64,000 nucleotides of DNA from contig OX328127.1 in the NCBI GenBank assembly GCA_946811695.1, positions 45,394,611-45,458,610 on the forward strand, in the 5' to 3' direction. Below the pieces are notes generated by a model that searched no databases, had not been told where the DNA came from, and worked only from the letters and a program-made list of their open reading frames with translations. The DNA is from Gonocerus acuteangulatus (lineage: Eukaryota > Arthropoda > Insecta > Hemiptera > Coreidae). Below, piece after piece: positions 33,938 to 46,997 of the stretch. Positions within the stretch are counted from its first letter, which is position 1. Every line of letters begins with the position of its first letter. The translations under genes were made by a program, and so were the position numbers.

Positions 33938-34895
33938 TTCGATTGAAAACTGGGAAAATTATTTAATTCAGCAATGAAAAATCTTCGCAGACAAACTTCA
34001 ATTGGAACCAGGAACAAGAATGTCAATTGAAGACTTCCGTTTTCAGCAAACATTGGCCCATGGAACATTTGGGACAGTTTTGTTACCAAGACATTTTTAT
34101 AAGGAGGACTACTACGCCATCAAAGTGCTCAAAAACTCACATTGTTCAATTAAATCAGGCAAAGCAAACTTTGAACGAAAAACGCTTATCAACAGCCATT
34201 TGTATGTTGTGCTACTTTAAAGATAAGGCAAATTTGTATTTTGTGATGACATTTATTAACGGAGGTGAACTTTTTTATTATTTGAGGAAAAATATTAGGT
34301 TCAAATAGCACCCATCTTCCTTCTATGCTGCACAAATCATTCTTGCGTTGGAGTACCTTCATAATTTAGATATCATCTACAGAGATCTAAAACCAGAAAA
34401 TGTGCTTGTTGAGAGTACGGGTTATGTCCAAGTGGCAGATCTAGCAACATCTTAAAGTCACAAAAGTAGTCCAGCAAAGGACATATTCTATTTGTGGCAC
34501 TCCTCACTACATTGCCTCAGAGGTGATTCTTAGACAAGGACACTCGCAGATGGTAGAATGGTGGGCTCTAGGAGTCTTTACTTATGAAATGGTAGGAGGA
34601 GCTCTTCCATTCTTTGCCAATGATATAATGAAGACCTACAATCTCATAACATCAGGAAGGTATCGGATGGTTCAGACTTTCAGCCAAGAGCTCAAAGACT
34701 TGATTACTGGACTCCTAAAAGTGCAAATTACTCAGAGGAGTCAGACATCAAGGTGCACAGATGGTTCAGTCACATAACTTGGTTAGACATATTCAATCAA
34801 AAAGTAAAGGCACCTTTCATACCTTTGATCATTGGGCCTGGTGAAATTTTGAAGAATTTGAACCAACAGAAATGGAAACATAAAAGGTAGAGCTT
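33938..34895 (+). pseudogene. Processed pseudogene of a PKA-type catalytic subunit kinase
   Basis: An intronless stretch reads an AGC-kinase domain over changing frames: IEDFRFQQTLAHGTFGTVLL (34027, Gly-rich loop), YYAIKVLKN (34110, ATP-binding Lys), LYFVMTFINGGELFYYLRKN (34236), [20 protein letters not shown] (34350, HRD-type loop as YRD), VADLAT in place of the DFG region, WWALGVFTYEMVGGALPFF (34560) and PFIPLI near 34820. At least two in-frame stops (34306, 34453) and several frameshifts kill it. The Ser/Thr kinase family it derives from mediates cAMP signalling. Lack of introns in a conserved kinase implies retrotransposition; no poly(A) tail is obvious. The parent gene is outside the window. 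Confidence 0.85.
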
Positions 34896-34971
34896 TACAA
34901 AGCAGAATTTCAAGACTTTTAAAGACAATTATTTTCAAACTCAAATCTTAAAAATCAACTGCATGGGCGTA

Positions 34972-35249
34972 TATAAGGGGACTGGGCTGCAGCCCCCCCC
35001 CCCGAAATTTTGATTTGATCGGTAAAAATTTCATAAAACCTTTAAAAATAAATTAAATAAGATCATTTAGTTCATAAAACATATTCTATTTTGTGTGTAA
35101 TACCGTTTAAGTTGGCTAAAACTCTTCCAAGATCTAAATTGTTAGTATTCCATACTCCGGAAATGGTCTCAGCCCCCTCCCCCCCCCCCCCCCCCCCCCC
35201 CCGAAATTTTCCCAGCCCCCTCCGAAATTATTTTCTATATACGCCCATG
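34972..35249 (+). mobile_element. CATGGGCG-MITE copy A
   Basis: The terminal repeats CATGGGCGTATATA are inverted at both ends, with a perfect 8-bp duplication ATCAACTG on each side (34964-34971 and 35250-35257). The interior has two poly-C tracts (12 and 24 C), each followed by CGAAATTTT. No coding capacity. Confidence 0.9.
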
Positions 35250-35301
35250 ATCAACTGTTTTCTTTGTTATGTCTTTTAACTATTATTACCATAAGTCAAT
35301 A

Positions 35302-35410
35302 ATTTGACCATGAGTATAGACTCTGTGCCTAAGGTCGCAGGTTCGATTCCCACTAGGCTTGATGGATTTTCTTTCGAAAAAACGTCAGCCCTATCCTGGT
35401 CAAAAAATAG
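35302..35410 (+). mobile_element. SINE-2, head half
   Basis: A-box region, B box AGGTTCGATTCCCACTAGG and TCAGCCCTATCCTGGT; the 3' half is replaced by other sequence. Confidence 0.65.
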
Positions 35411-35575
35411 CCCTATTTTTTCTAGACCCCTGGGTCTTTTCTAGAAAAGGGCCGTCCATCTGAAAATGTCCGATTTCATTTTTGTTATAAAATTATTAAT
35501 ATATTGGCAAGGTGGACAGGTCAAAGGCCTGTGGTCTCAGGAGGGGGGTGACATTTTTTTAATTGAATTATAATT

Positions 35576-35912
35576 TGAAATAACAAAATTATATACCTAC
35601 ATAAGTATAGCTCACGTAATTATTATTGAGAACAGTATAACTTTCTAAATTCTCTATTTACAATGTATAAAGTAGCTTTTAAATATTGTCAGTCCAAACA
35701 TTTGTAGCCCCAGGGAGTGCCAATATACCTTAGACAATACGTAAATTTTCCATTCCTTTCAATTACAAATGTATTTAATTTTGTTTTCAGAGAAATAATA
35801 GACAATATTTAAAAGCTACTTTATATATTGTAAATAGAGAATTTAGAAAGTTATACATTGATTGTTCTCAATAATAATTATGTGAATAAACTTATGTATA
35901 TAATTTTGTTAA
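35576..35912. repeat. Long inverted repeat (~112-bp arms)
   Basis: 35576-35683 and 35801-35912 are inverted copies with few differences (shared TTTACAATRTATAAAGTAGC and TAACTTTCTAAATTCTCTA), separated by about 117 nt. Poly-G tracts lie outside each arm (about 35541-35547 and 35918-35928). Probably a MITE; the ends are not resolved. Confidence 0.8.
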
Positions 35913-35929
35913 TGGAGGAGGGGGGGGGG

Positions 35930-37380
35930 GCAAGTCGACCGTAATTACTCACGGAGGCCCTGCGCACAGGTGAGTTTAATGCAATAGTTTGTTTCTTATA
36001 AAATAGTAAATACAATGTATCCGGTCCTATTAGCTCGGGAAATCAACAGCCAAATAAGTGCATTACGTTTCTTACATCATAATTTATTACATACTCAGCG
36101 TAACTGCTCGGAATGACGTGACATGACACTCGAGTTGTCCGAGAACAAGAATCAGTTGGGATTTAATCTGCGTCAGTGCCGTAGTAGTTTAGAAACAAAT
36201 ATTGGCCTTGGGAAGAATAAAATGTTCTTACTTATAATCGAAAATTTTCCCCCCCTCCGTCATAACATGCATTTATGTTGCTGCCATGCAAAAATTACAT
36301 CGTTTCTACTTAAATAGGTCGCAGGGAAATTTAAAGTGCAATGAAAAACGAATTTTCGCATTTTTTTAACTGAAGTCGTTTCTGCTCTCACTGATTGTTC
36401 CAAAAAGCTGTTTACAACAAATTCTTGGGGGGGGGGGGGGGTTATTGAATAACGAAATATCTTGTGTACATTATCATTCTATGAATTGTGTAATTAGTAT
36501 TTTTTTAAAAGTTTAAAAATCACTTCTAGAAACGTGATGAATATTTTTTTTCCTATAATATTTAGGATAATTATTGCTTCTAAACAATGTACTAATTTTT
36601 AACAAAATATATGTAGTATATTGATGGAGGAAATTAAATTTTAAGAATATTATTCCTTCATTCATTTTATAAAATCTGTTAGTTCCTATTAAAAATAAGA
36701 ATTAAAAGCAGAAGTGCTGTGCCTAGTAAATCAGGAAGAACCTTACTGAACTTTCCCATTGAGAGATGTATTTGGACTTAAGCCATTGTTATGAAAGATT
36801 CTTTGTTTTGGCAGGGCACCAGGAGTTCACAATGTATTCTTTCATTCATTGTTACTCTATTGTCTTGTTTCAAGTGGCCCCGATCACCCAACAGGAATTT
36901 TGGCCATCCAAGAGTCCTATTTCGCCTTAATTAGTATTTTTTTTTCAGACAAACATAATCTTAAAACTTAAGTTTATTAGCTATGTATGAAATTATTTAC
37001 ACAATTTTCTTATTTATTTAAGAAATTATTCAACCTCAAGATTGCACCATTTTTTTTCAGTTGGACTTTTGAAGCTACAAATTTGACTAGATAAGACTCC
37101 TCTCTCTCTCCCTCCCTACACACAGTATTATATAATCAGGTAGGAACATTAAATTTTGCTTTCGTTCTTCCTAGGGGTTATGGTGTTTCTATCCAAAAAA
37201 GGAGATTGTATCATACCCATTTGGCTTATATACGTTGATGAGCTCAGGCCAACCCCACCAGCATATATTGGGCCCTTGGTTGTGGGGCTACTTTAAGGAC
37301 TACAAATCTTTTCAATATAATTGAAATTCGGAAATTATTGCTATGTGCAAGCAAAATAATTTAATGGTTTGTAATGTTAT
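35930..37380. other. Intergenic, no gene recognised
   Basis: Mixed sequence with a G15 tract at 36427-36441 and a CT-rich patch near 37100. The frame at 36123-36317 has no recognised domain. Confidence 0.35.
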
Positions 37381-37385
37381 AAAAA

Positions 37386-37521
<136 letters not shown>

Positions 37522-39044
37522 CACACACATACATATATTAGAAAAACTAGATTGGTCTGAAGAAAATAGAAAATTAAGGAATATTTGTAGAGAGGATAAT
37601 TTATTATCTGTCTTAATTAGCTTATTAATATATCACACTGGAATTTCTAAAGTGACAACTAGAAAAAAAACTCAACTGAAAATGTGTCACTCTTAACTTT
37701 GTAGGGAGAATAGCATTAAGACAGAAATATTTTTGGCAGTTTCGATGGTTGATAAAGAGATTTTTACCATGTCTTTCATAGTCAAAACTGAAAAACACCG
37801 ATTTTTGAGTTGTGTCACTAGTGCAGTATAAATGTAAGTATTTAATTGTTGAGATAATTTAAAGGATGATTCACAACATATAAGTGTGTGTATATGAGTA
37901 TTTTTTTTTTTAAATAATGAAACCATTTTAATTTAACACAATAAAAACAAAAACAAAATAAATGTTTGTGTCAAAGAAATGGTACTTTAATAGATTGAAA
38001 GGAGTTCCTCCATTTTTTGACACTTGGCCAAAACTTAAAATAGACCAGTGTTTTTTTTAATTTTCTTTTTTCCATCACATCTATAAAAAAATAGTAATAT
38101 TATTAGAGTTATTAAGTAATTCATACATGAACTAGTAATATGTATAATATTTGACATATTTTAGCTAGTTTTATTTTATTTAGCCGTAATATGCCACAGT
38201 TAATTTAACAACTCCAAGAGTAATGAAGTGCTTATAATTATTTTTTGAAACATGTATTTTTTGCTTGATTTGAGAAGTATCCTTGAAGAAATTGTATCCT
38301 TGAAGAAGAATTTACAAACCCAAACACTTTGTGATAATATATTAAATATGAATTGGTAGAATATGGTTATGATTAATTTCCTTTAAAATTATAAAATAGA
38401 ATGGTAATTAAAATTTAAGCATTTTAATAAAATTATTTTGTTAGTACAAAGAATGTGATTTGGGATTTTGAGGTTTGTTTACTTGTATATAATGAATTAA
38501 ATAACATATTTAGATACTTGGCAATATTAAATATTTATAATTAACATTTTCTTTGAAAACAAACCAAAATGTAATGCTTTATCTCAGTAATATTTATGAA
38601 AATTTATAAATTCTGGTTGACTACAGCGATATAAAACTTTGAAAAATATCCATTACTTTTTTTTAGGTTTATTAATCACAACAGACTCCTGAAATAGGGA
38701 ATCATGGCTTAATTTTGACATCGGCTGTTCTCATTTACAGTTCTGATTGTTTGCCAGGGAGAACAGGTGACTACAATCAGAAACATTCTAACTTTAGACC
38801 CGAAACACAGATGGTTTTATTTCTCTCTTCTGTTAGAATGAAATGGCAAGGACTTCTTTTTGGCTTTAGAAAATTGAAGATATGCTACAGACTGGCTGGC
38901 TCCAACAGGTCTCGAAGTACTTATGATTTCTCTTATTTTAATCATAAGTATTTATTGTTTGATAGGTAGGTGTATCATAATTCTGTGGCTAGTATGATTT
39001 TGATTTTTTTTTTTAAATAAATATTTTTCTTCATATTTGGACAG

Positions 39045-42000
39045 GGGAGAGTGTAAAAGTTAATCTAACTGTGCCTAAGTTTGTTCTCGATGGCACATCT
39101 CCCACCTTAAAGTGTATATATGACTTAGAAGGAGAACCTCTCTATGCTGTCAAGTGGTACCGTGGACAACATGAGTTCTTCAGGTTTGTCCCAGAGGCTG
39201 TTCCACAGGTGGCTGCATTTCCTTTTGCTGGAATTATGGTTGACGTTAGTACATATCTTATTATAACATTTAGATTTATTTATCAGAACAAAAACTTTAT
39301 TTTGAGAAGTAAAATCTTTTGTTGGCTGCAGTCCCCCCCACTCCAATTTTGATTTAATTGGTAAAAATGTGGCATAAAAACCTTAAAAATAAATTAAATA
39401 AGGTCACCTTTTTTTGGGTGTTATAGCGTTTTAGTTGGTTAACTATTCCAAGATCTAGATTTTTAGTATTCCTTACTCCCCAAATGCTTCCAGCCCCCTC
39501 CCACTGAAATTATTTCCTATATACACCCCTGCGTTTAAATAAAACCCCTCTTTTAAGAAATATCCAATTTAGAATGTACATTTCAATTGTTTTAATCGGC
39601 AAAATTAGTACCAAAAATAATAACAAGAAATCTTTTTTGTTACCAGTTCTTGTTGAGACGTCCTATTTATGATCTCATGTTTTATATATATATTTATTTA
39701 TTATTCAATGTCTTGCAGACTTTTCATCTAAATTGTCCTCCTAACAATGTGGGTCTTCCCTTAAATTTAAATTACTTATTACATTTATAAATCAATTAGA
39801 ACATTATTATTATTATCACCATTTATATTATTAAAAATGTAGTTAATTTGAATAAATTATTAACAATATCCTTTAACCCACCCAAAATGAATTTTAAAAA
39901 GGTTGATAAGTATGCTGTTTATGTAGCAACCCAATATATTTGAGCAGCAAACTGTTTTTTAAATAAAGAATTTTCTTCTGTATTTGAACTCGTGTTATAA
40001 AATTAATGGAAAGTTTCAAAATCTTTGGGTCAAAACTAGCAAACTATGGTTCTTATAAAGCATAGGAAAATATTGCCTGGTATTAGACAAAACGTAGACA
40101 AAAAATAGACAAAACGGCCTGTTGTGTTTGATTTTTCAAAGATAAAATCAAGAAATCTTATATTGTTTTGTCTTTTTCAAGTAGATTATGAACTCAGATT
40201 CGAATGAAGTTCGATTACTTAATGTGCGCAAAGAAATTTCCGGAAATGTTAGTTGTGAAGTGTCTGTTGATAACACCTTTAAAACTGCCATAGATTCTCA
40301 ATACTTAAATATTACAGGTAGGCATTGACATATTATTTTCTTAATTATCCTCTTCATTTTCTATTTAACTTACCCGAAATGTACATTTCTTCACAGACTT
40401 CAGGGTGAGAAAGCCTCATTTAAATGTTTCAAGTAATTATTTTAATCCCAAATCAAGTATATATATTATTTGCATTGCACAAGAAACCAATCCACCTGCA
40501 TCAATCACGTTTTATGTGGACTATATTAAGGTATTTTACATTATTTATTGATTTTTATCAATTTTATAAATGTACTATTCTTTTTTAATGAGTTTAACTA
40601 CTGTTCTTAGTAATTGAAATGTTTTATTTGGTGTAAATGTTTTGACTTACATACATATTTTGACTAAATAGTTTTTCCCTCCTACTGAAAGGCTGTTTAG
40701 AAACAGAATCTGTTAATTAAAAACCATGTGGTTGGGTAACTTGATTTATGCAATCATTTAAGCTTGTTTTCTCCCTCCCTTTAAGGAGGGAAATCTGCTT
40801 AAGACGTTGACCAGATGACACAATTTGGAAGTGCTGATGAGAAATGTCATAACCCATAAAATATTTGTGCTATAAAAATTGTAGCACCTATGCTTTAAAA
40901 TTTAATAGGTTTTCAGGTATACTTTTTAGAGGCGTTTGGTCATGGGGAATCTAATGAAAACATTTTCAAGGTGATATCCTTAACCAGTTTAAAAAAAGTT
41001 AAAAAAAATTGGAATTTTAGTTTCTGGTACTCAAAAACCATGAATTTAGTTGAATTCTTATTCACATATATGACATTCATTGAAACTAAGATATGTAAAT
41101 TTTCGTTACATTTGGAGTGGAGAAAATAATTTAAAAAAAATGATTAACTAACAGGAGCATTACCTTTATTTTCTTAAATCTCAATAACAGTTGTGAAATG
41201 TTGGTAAGTGGTAGGTGATCATTCAAAAGCCTATTAAATGTTCTACTGAAAACAATTATGGAATACATTTCCAATAGCACCACCTCAGTCATAGGAAACG
41301 TGGTGCTTCAAGGTTCTAAATGTTTGGTTTTGATACTTTTTAAACTTTCCAACTCACACTAAATATAAGCACTCTATGGAAACAGGCTATGATGATACAG
41401 TTCCTGCGAGTTAGCCTTGTTAGTGTGATATCTAATCAATTTCTAACTTCTAGTCAATAGTATTATCTCATAATACATACAAATCCATGTCACAAACAAG
41501 TTTTTTTTTTTTTTTAACTGCACTAATTATTATTTTTTTTGCTTTTCCACCCCCTCATTTATATAGCCATTGTTTCTTATCAGACCGTACTTAAATGATT
41601 TATATAATCACAGGTCAAAAAATCCTATGTAACAAGTCTCAGAAATGGGACAGCAAGTCTTAGTAAGGAAGCTCTGCTACAATTCATGAATGTTTCATCA
41701 GGCGAATATGTTTCACCACTGTGGGTTAGTTGTGAAGCTTCGCATTTGGGATTTGATCCTCTATCCTCAGCAAGTGTACCAATCATACCACAATTATCAG
41801 GTAAGGACTTTCTATTTTCTTATAACATATATCAGTTGAAAACCAACTGTCCATTTCACACATAGATACACATCTAGTAAAGAAAAAAAAGGCGATGGAG
41901 ATAGTTAGCTGATGTGGTGATATGAAGTCAAAGGATGGTTGGGATTCGGCTAGGAGAAAGAAACGTTAGATCTTCAGGCAATAACCAACTAGTTTTGTAG

Positions 42001-42383
42001 AACATTTTCAGAAAAAAAAATTAAAAGAAATAATTGAGAAATTGAAGTTTTTATAATAATATATTACCTTCTGCCAATTTAAAAATATGTAGTTTAGAAC
42101 AAGGGTCAAAATCGTAAAATATTTATATATTATACGATTGTGACCCTATTATATTATAATAATATAATATAGCTCTTCTTTTTTTTAATAAATTTGTGAC
42201 GTTATAACATAAAAAATAATAAAGCATACATTTGTATGAAAGATAAATTTGAAACTTCCAGTTTCAGGGAGTAACAAGCAGAGCAGGCCAGTTTATCTAC
42301 AGTATTTGTCGTATTTGATCATTACATATTACTTTAAGATCTCTACAAATTACCAGTATTTTGTGAATTCCAATAATTTTTAG
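39045..42383 (+). CDS. Beaten-path-like (beat family) immunoglobulin protein, signal exon not found
   Basis: Five exons join in phase: 39045-39244, 40185-40317, 40397-40530, 41614-41800 and a proposed last exon 42262-42383 (TAG). They give 258 residues. Exon one has the beat hallmark around the first Ig Cys: TLKCIYDLEGEPLYAVKWYR, then FFRFVPE and FPFAGIMVD. Exon two closes Ig domain 1 with SGNVSCEVSVD. Exons three and four form the second Ig-like module (IYIICIAQETNPPASITFYVD; LWVSCEASHLG). Beat proteins are neuronal cell-surface or secreted receptors pairing with Side-family ligands in motor-axon guidance. The first exon of this model needs one base from an upstream exon, so a signal-peptide exon is missing; beat genes often have very long first introns. 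The last exon is less sure: it fits phase and ends in a hydrophobic YLQYLSYLIITYYF stretch that could be an anchor. Confidence 0.8.
39321..39533 (+). mobile_element. CATGGGCG-MITE copy B, ends decayed
   Basis: Internal text matches copy A (AATTTTGATTTAATTGGTAA, CTTAAAAATAAATTAAATAA, TATTCCAAGATCTAG). Terminal repeats are degraded (right end CTATATACACCCCTG). In the first visible intron of the beat-like gene. Confidence 0.8.
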
Positions 42384-44777
42384 AATTACATTTAGTTCCT
42401 CTTTATTGTATTTTTTATTTTAATTGAGTATGTTGAATTATTGATCTTTGCTTTATCAAGTGATTAGTAGAAGTTGTGAAATTATAAAGATTTATTATTT
42501 AAAGGAAAGTGGCTACTTTTTTATTTAGTAGTTGAATTTAAAGTGTTCACTTTTATTTAAGTTCAAATAAAATCTATATTTTTTTTATAATTTTTGTCCT
42601 TGAAGTTAATCCTGTAGTATTAAATGTATTTATTAATTGTATATTCAAGCCAAGATAAAATTAACAAGAATGCACAATATCACACTTATCCTTCCTTTTC
42701 TCTTTTTGAAATCTCCAAGCATTGTAGCCAGGTTGGTCCAAGGTGATGAAGAACTTGATGCATCTCTTGATACATGTTCTAATTATTATAATTACTTTAA
42801 AAGCATTATTTAAAGGGTATTTGAATTGAAACTCAATTTTCTATAAATAAACAGATTTACTATACTATATTAATACAGCAATTAATTAACATATATATTA
42901 ATCTCAGCAATTGTAGCATAAAATAATATTTAACCTCAATAGTCGTCAAAACTGAACAAATGCTTGATTATATCATTGAGGTATATGGAGCTCCTTTAGT
43001 AGAAAATACCACAATTATTTTGTAGTTATAATAACTTATAAAAAATTGGAAAACAACCTGTACTATATAAAACAATAATGTAACAGCTCCTTTGTTTGAG
43101 TGAATTAAATTTTAAAATTCATTTCCCAACATGCAACTCTTAGTACGAGTGTGAATTTCATCAGAGTATAAAAAGTAATATTTGTTGATGGACATTCAGT
43201 ATCATGATGAGGATAAAAATAGGACTTCCTCAACATATAACAATTTTTTTCTAACGCTCACAGTACTTCCTAAATTAAACTGTCTCATATTAAGCACCTA
43301 CAAAACACCACAATATAACAAAAAAAAAATAATAATAATAATACACAGTATAGCAAATAAATGAAAATTAATATTAATGCTATATTTCTCAATTCATAAA
43401 TCAAAAACGAGCGCAGACAATTTATCAAAAATAGGAAGTAAATATCAAATTGGTCAACAGTATTTAAAATAATAACAGCCAATATAAAATATTTATCCTT
43501 AACTCTCATACATTCAAAACACAGTCATTGAGAGAACCCATACATTGAATTGAAGAAAATAAAGCTCACAGTCATTCAGTGTAGTCTTTGATAGAAAATA
43601 TAATATTAACAAGAATGTAATGTTAACATTGGTTAAAATTAAGAAGAAAACACTTAATTTAAATAATTAAAGAGAGTGTGGCAGAAATAAAGTGGTTGCC
43701 AAAACAAAGCTCTATGATCAATCCAAGGATAAATATCTTGAATTGTCTTCTTAGTTTTATTTGTAGTGGGGTTATAGCTGGGGTTTTGGAAAATTATATA
43801 TTATCCTTCATAAATTAAAAATATTAAATAGTCCTAAAGGCCTTTTTTTTACGCAATGAAATGACTGAGGTCTTACCGGTAGTCTCTTAGATAGGCAGGC
43901 TGCTGGGGCATTCTTCGTCATATTTCTATCTCCTTTTACGTCTGTCGTCAATTGTTAAGCATCTAATTCAACTTAAACATTTCCTGTTAAATACAAAGTA
44001 AGTGTTTTTTTAACAATAGAATTCTTCCTTGTGAGATGCTTCTTTAATCTTGTACTTTATCTAATGTTACATTGTGACCATATGCGCTGAATGTGAGACA
44101 GTTTAATCTCGAAAATACTCTCTTAGTGTTTAAACAAACTGCTGTCTATGGATGAATGACTGTTTTCACCCTCATCATAAAAAAGAGATTGATTATTTGT
44201 CAGAATAATCCATAAAAATATGCCCAAGCCTTTTATGTATCAAGGAATCATTCAGAAACAAATACTCAAACTTACAAAATTATATTTTTAGTATCAGTGT
44301 ATTTTTATACTTTTATAATTATTGTAAAATGAGAAAAACCTGAACTTATTTTTAAAATTATTTGGGCATCTCAGTTGATGTAATAAGAAGCAAGATTTTA
44401 CTAAGCAATATTTAATTTAATAAACAAATATCTTCAAAATTTGTATGAAGCTTTTGCTTATTAGACGAATAATACTTATTACAATAAATAAACGCTTACT
44501 GTTAATAAAAAAATAGTTTGATATCTTGAATTTGTAATGAATACAAGGCACAATTTTTAAGGCACATAACATGCTATATAATTTTAAAATATGTAATAAG
44601 AAGCATGGTAGTAATAAATGGCTCTACATTGGACCCCTTTCGTAAACAAAACCTTCATAAAAATGCAGGAGGAACCATAAATCTTGTTTTATAATATGGA
44701 ATGCATTTTCCCTGATTAATATATTTCATTTGACAATATCACAGGCTGATGTAGTGTATACACACATTTTAGGGAAA
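42384..44777. other. Convergent intergenic space between the beat-like and M13 genes
   Basis: Both genes end toward this stretch. It should hold two 3'UTRs, and contains AATAAA/TTTATT words, but I cannot place poly(A) sites. No transposon recognised. Confidence 0.4.
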
Positions 44778-46940
44778 TCACCAAAGAACACACCTCTTCT
44801 CAGGGATCATTTTGCTTTTGCTTGGGCAGTTCCAAGCTGCAGCAAATTCCGGTAGATTACCCAAAGTACCAAGAACTCTGAATTTATTTGGAGTGTGGAC
44901 ATCATTCAAAGAGAGGATTTCATCCGATTCAGTTGTTTTTTCACACCAAACCTGAAATAAGGATATAAAAACAAATCTAATAACTCAATTAAATTTTTAT
45001 TTGAATGGCCGTTTGTAAAGAACAAAGATTTTAAGGGTGGCTTAAGGGGTAATAATACCTTGTGTGATCAAAATCAAAGTAATTTTCTTGAATTTATAAA
45101 TAACAAATAAATCAATATTTTTCAATTCTTTATATCAAACGTTTTATATCGGATGCTAAAGTACCAAAAAGAATAAGTTTCAATTATTGGAGAAAGAAAA
45201 AAAATGGCGGCGCTGTGTCTGACAAACGGAAACCCTCTTTCATCGTGGGCGATAGGCTGGAGGCGGAAATTTTTAATCTAAAATGAAAACTAAAGTTATT
45301 TCAATAGAAGAAGTTTAAATCTAGTAAAGTACGTATGATTTTTAATAAAGATTACTTTTTTTAAAAATGGCGAACAATTATTCATTTTCTATTAAAAAAT
45401 CCTATGCACATTACGAGCAAATATTATTAGGAAGCTGCAGTTAAAATTTAAAATTGTTGATCAAGCAAAAATTGAAGACGCCAGAGTATCGCCCGATTTG
45501 AAAAGCATAGTTTTGATAAAACGACTTTAAAGTTTAATGTTCTGAAATTTTAATTTTTTTCCTATTTAATTTTTTCATATTTTCTTGTAAATAAAGATAA
45601 AAAAAGGTTTTAATTTTGAAATGTATTGAATGAGGAAAAAAACAACAATTAAAATGGGACCAATCGAAACTCACTCAAAAAATTATCTTCAAATATATTT
45701 TAGTCATCTACTATATATTTGTCAAATACCACTCACTCACTCACTCATCTATCATCCCCCAGCCCAAACCGCTCGACAGAAAATTTTGAAATTTTGCATG
45801 GACACTCCCTGTATAACGTAGGCGCTCGCTAAGAAAGGATTTTTTGATATTCGTATTTTTAAGCATTTTTAGGGGGGTTTAAAGTTTGAGTTGGTCAGGC
45901 AGCCTGCGTTGCTAGGACGATAAAGAACAGCTGTTACCTTACATTATCTATCTCATAGTTTTATTTCTAATTGAGGTTAATATCAACTATGATGGCAGAC
46001 CTTGAATTACTAGAAATTAACTGTCCCTCATAGAGTTTTAATTGCGTTTCTTTTCTGCCTGTCCCCGTCAGATAGGCTTGCCATATTTTTGGAGAGTTAA
46101 ACCGGGACACATTAATATGGGATGGGCATACCAGGGGGGGGGGATAAAAAGAGTACAAATTATAAGCAAAATGGTTGGTGAGTTTTAAGCCTAGCAACTA
46201 ACGGGAAGGGGGAATCCTAAACTGTTAGTCTACCCAAGCCTTAAAAATAAGAACGGAACTTTTTTTGCTACTTGATTTTCTTAAAACAATCTCTCAGCCA
46301 TATAGTAGTGTTTGGCAGCTGGCAGCGCTGTGCAGGTAGTTCCAGCGTTTTACAGTTAGATTACTTCTGATTTCTTTGACACTATGAGCAGTAGTAAAAA
46401 TGTTGATTGCAGAAAAGTAACCGATTTAAAAAAGATTCTTATAAACATGAATTCATTACTTTTTACATCTTACAGCCTTTTCCGGGACATTGATAAAACT
46501 GGGCGGGACACCAAAACAATTGCAAAATACCGGGTCAGTGCCGGTGAAACCGTGATGTATGGCATATCCTTAGGTTTTCCAGGTGAGGTAATAATATCCG
46601 GAACCCTTGCACAGCCTCCTCGCCTATAACCTTGGCAATACTCGTAAATATATTGGGTGTTACCATATGACTTCTTGGAAACATAAACTTTTAAATTTTA
46701 ACGCCCATTGAATAAAATATAGTATGACGGGAACCGTGCTGTAATAAACTGCACAGAATTGTATAGCAACGTAATTTTAATGAAACAATATTTAACTAGT
46801 CAGCTAGTTATCAATAAATGCGCTAATGGCTCAATTATATTTTCATTAGGAATTGCCATTGACTTGAGGATAAACAATTAGTTTGAAATGCCAACTTGAA
46901 AACTGAATCAACTAGTTACATTTATTTAGTTAAGTCTTTA

Positions 46941-46997
<57 letters not shown>

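Noticed and set aside
38715..38969. First exon of the beat-like gene
   Set aside because: The frame lacks a signal-peptide profile and its only in-phase donor is weak; the real first exon is probably further upstream.
46080..46680. hAT-like or other DNA transposon in the M13 intron
   Set aside because: GC-rich, transposon-like texture, but no matching termini or duplication could be found.
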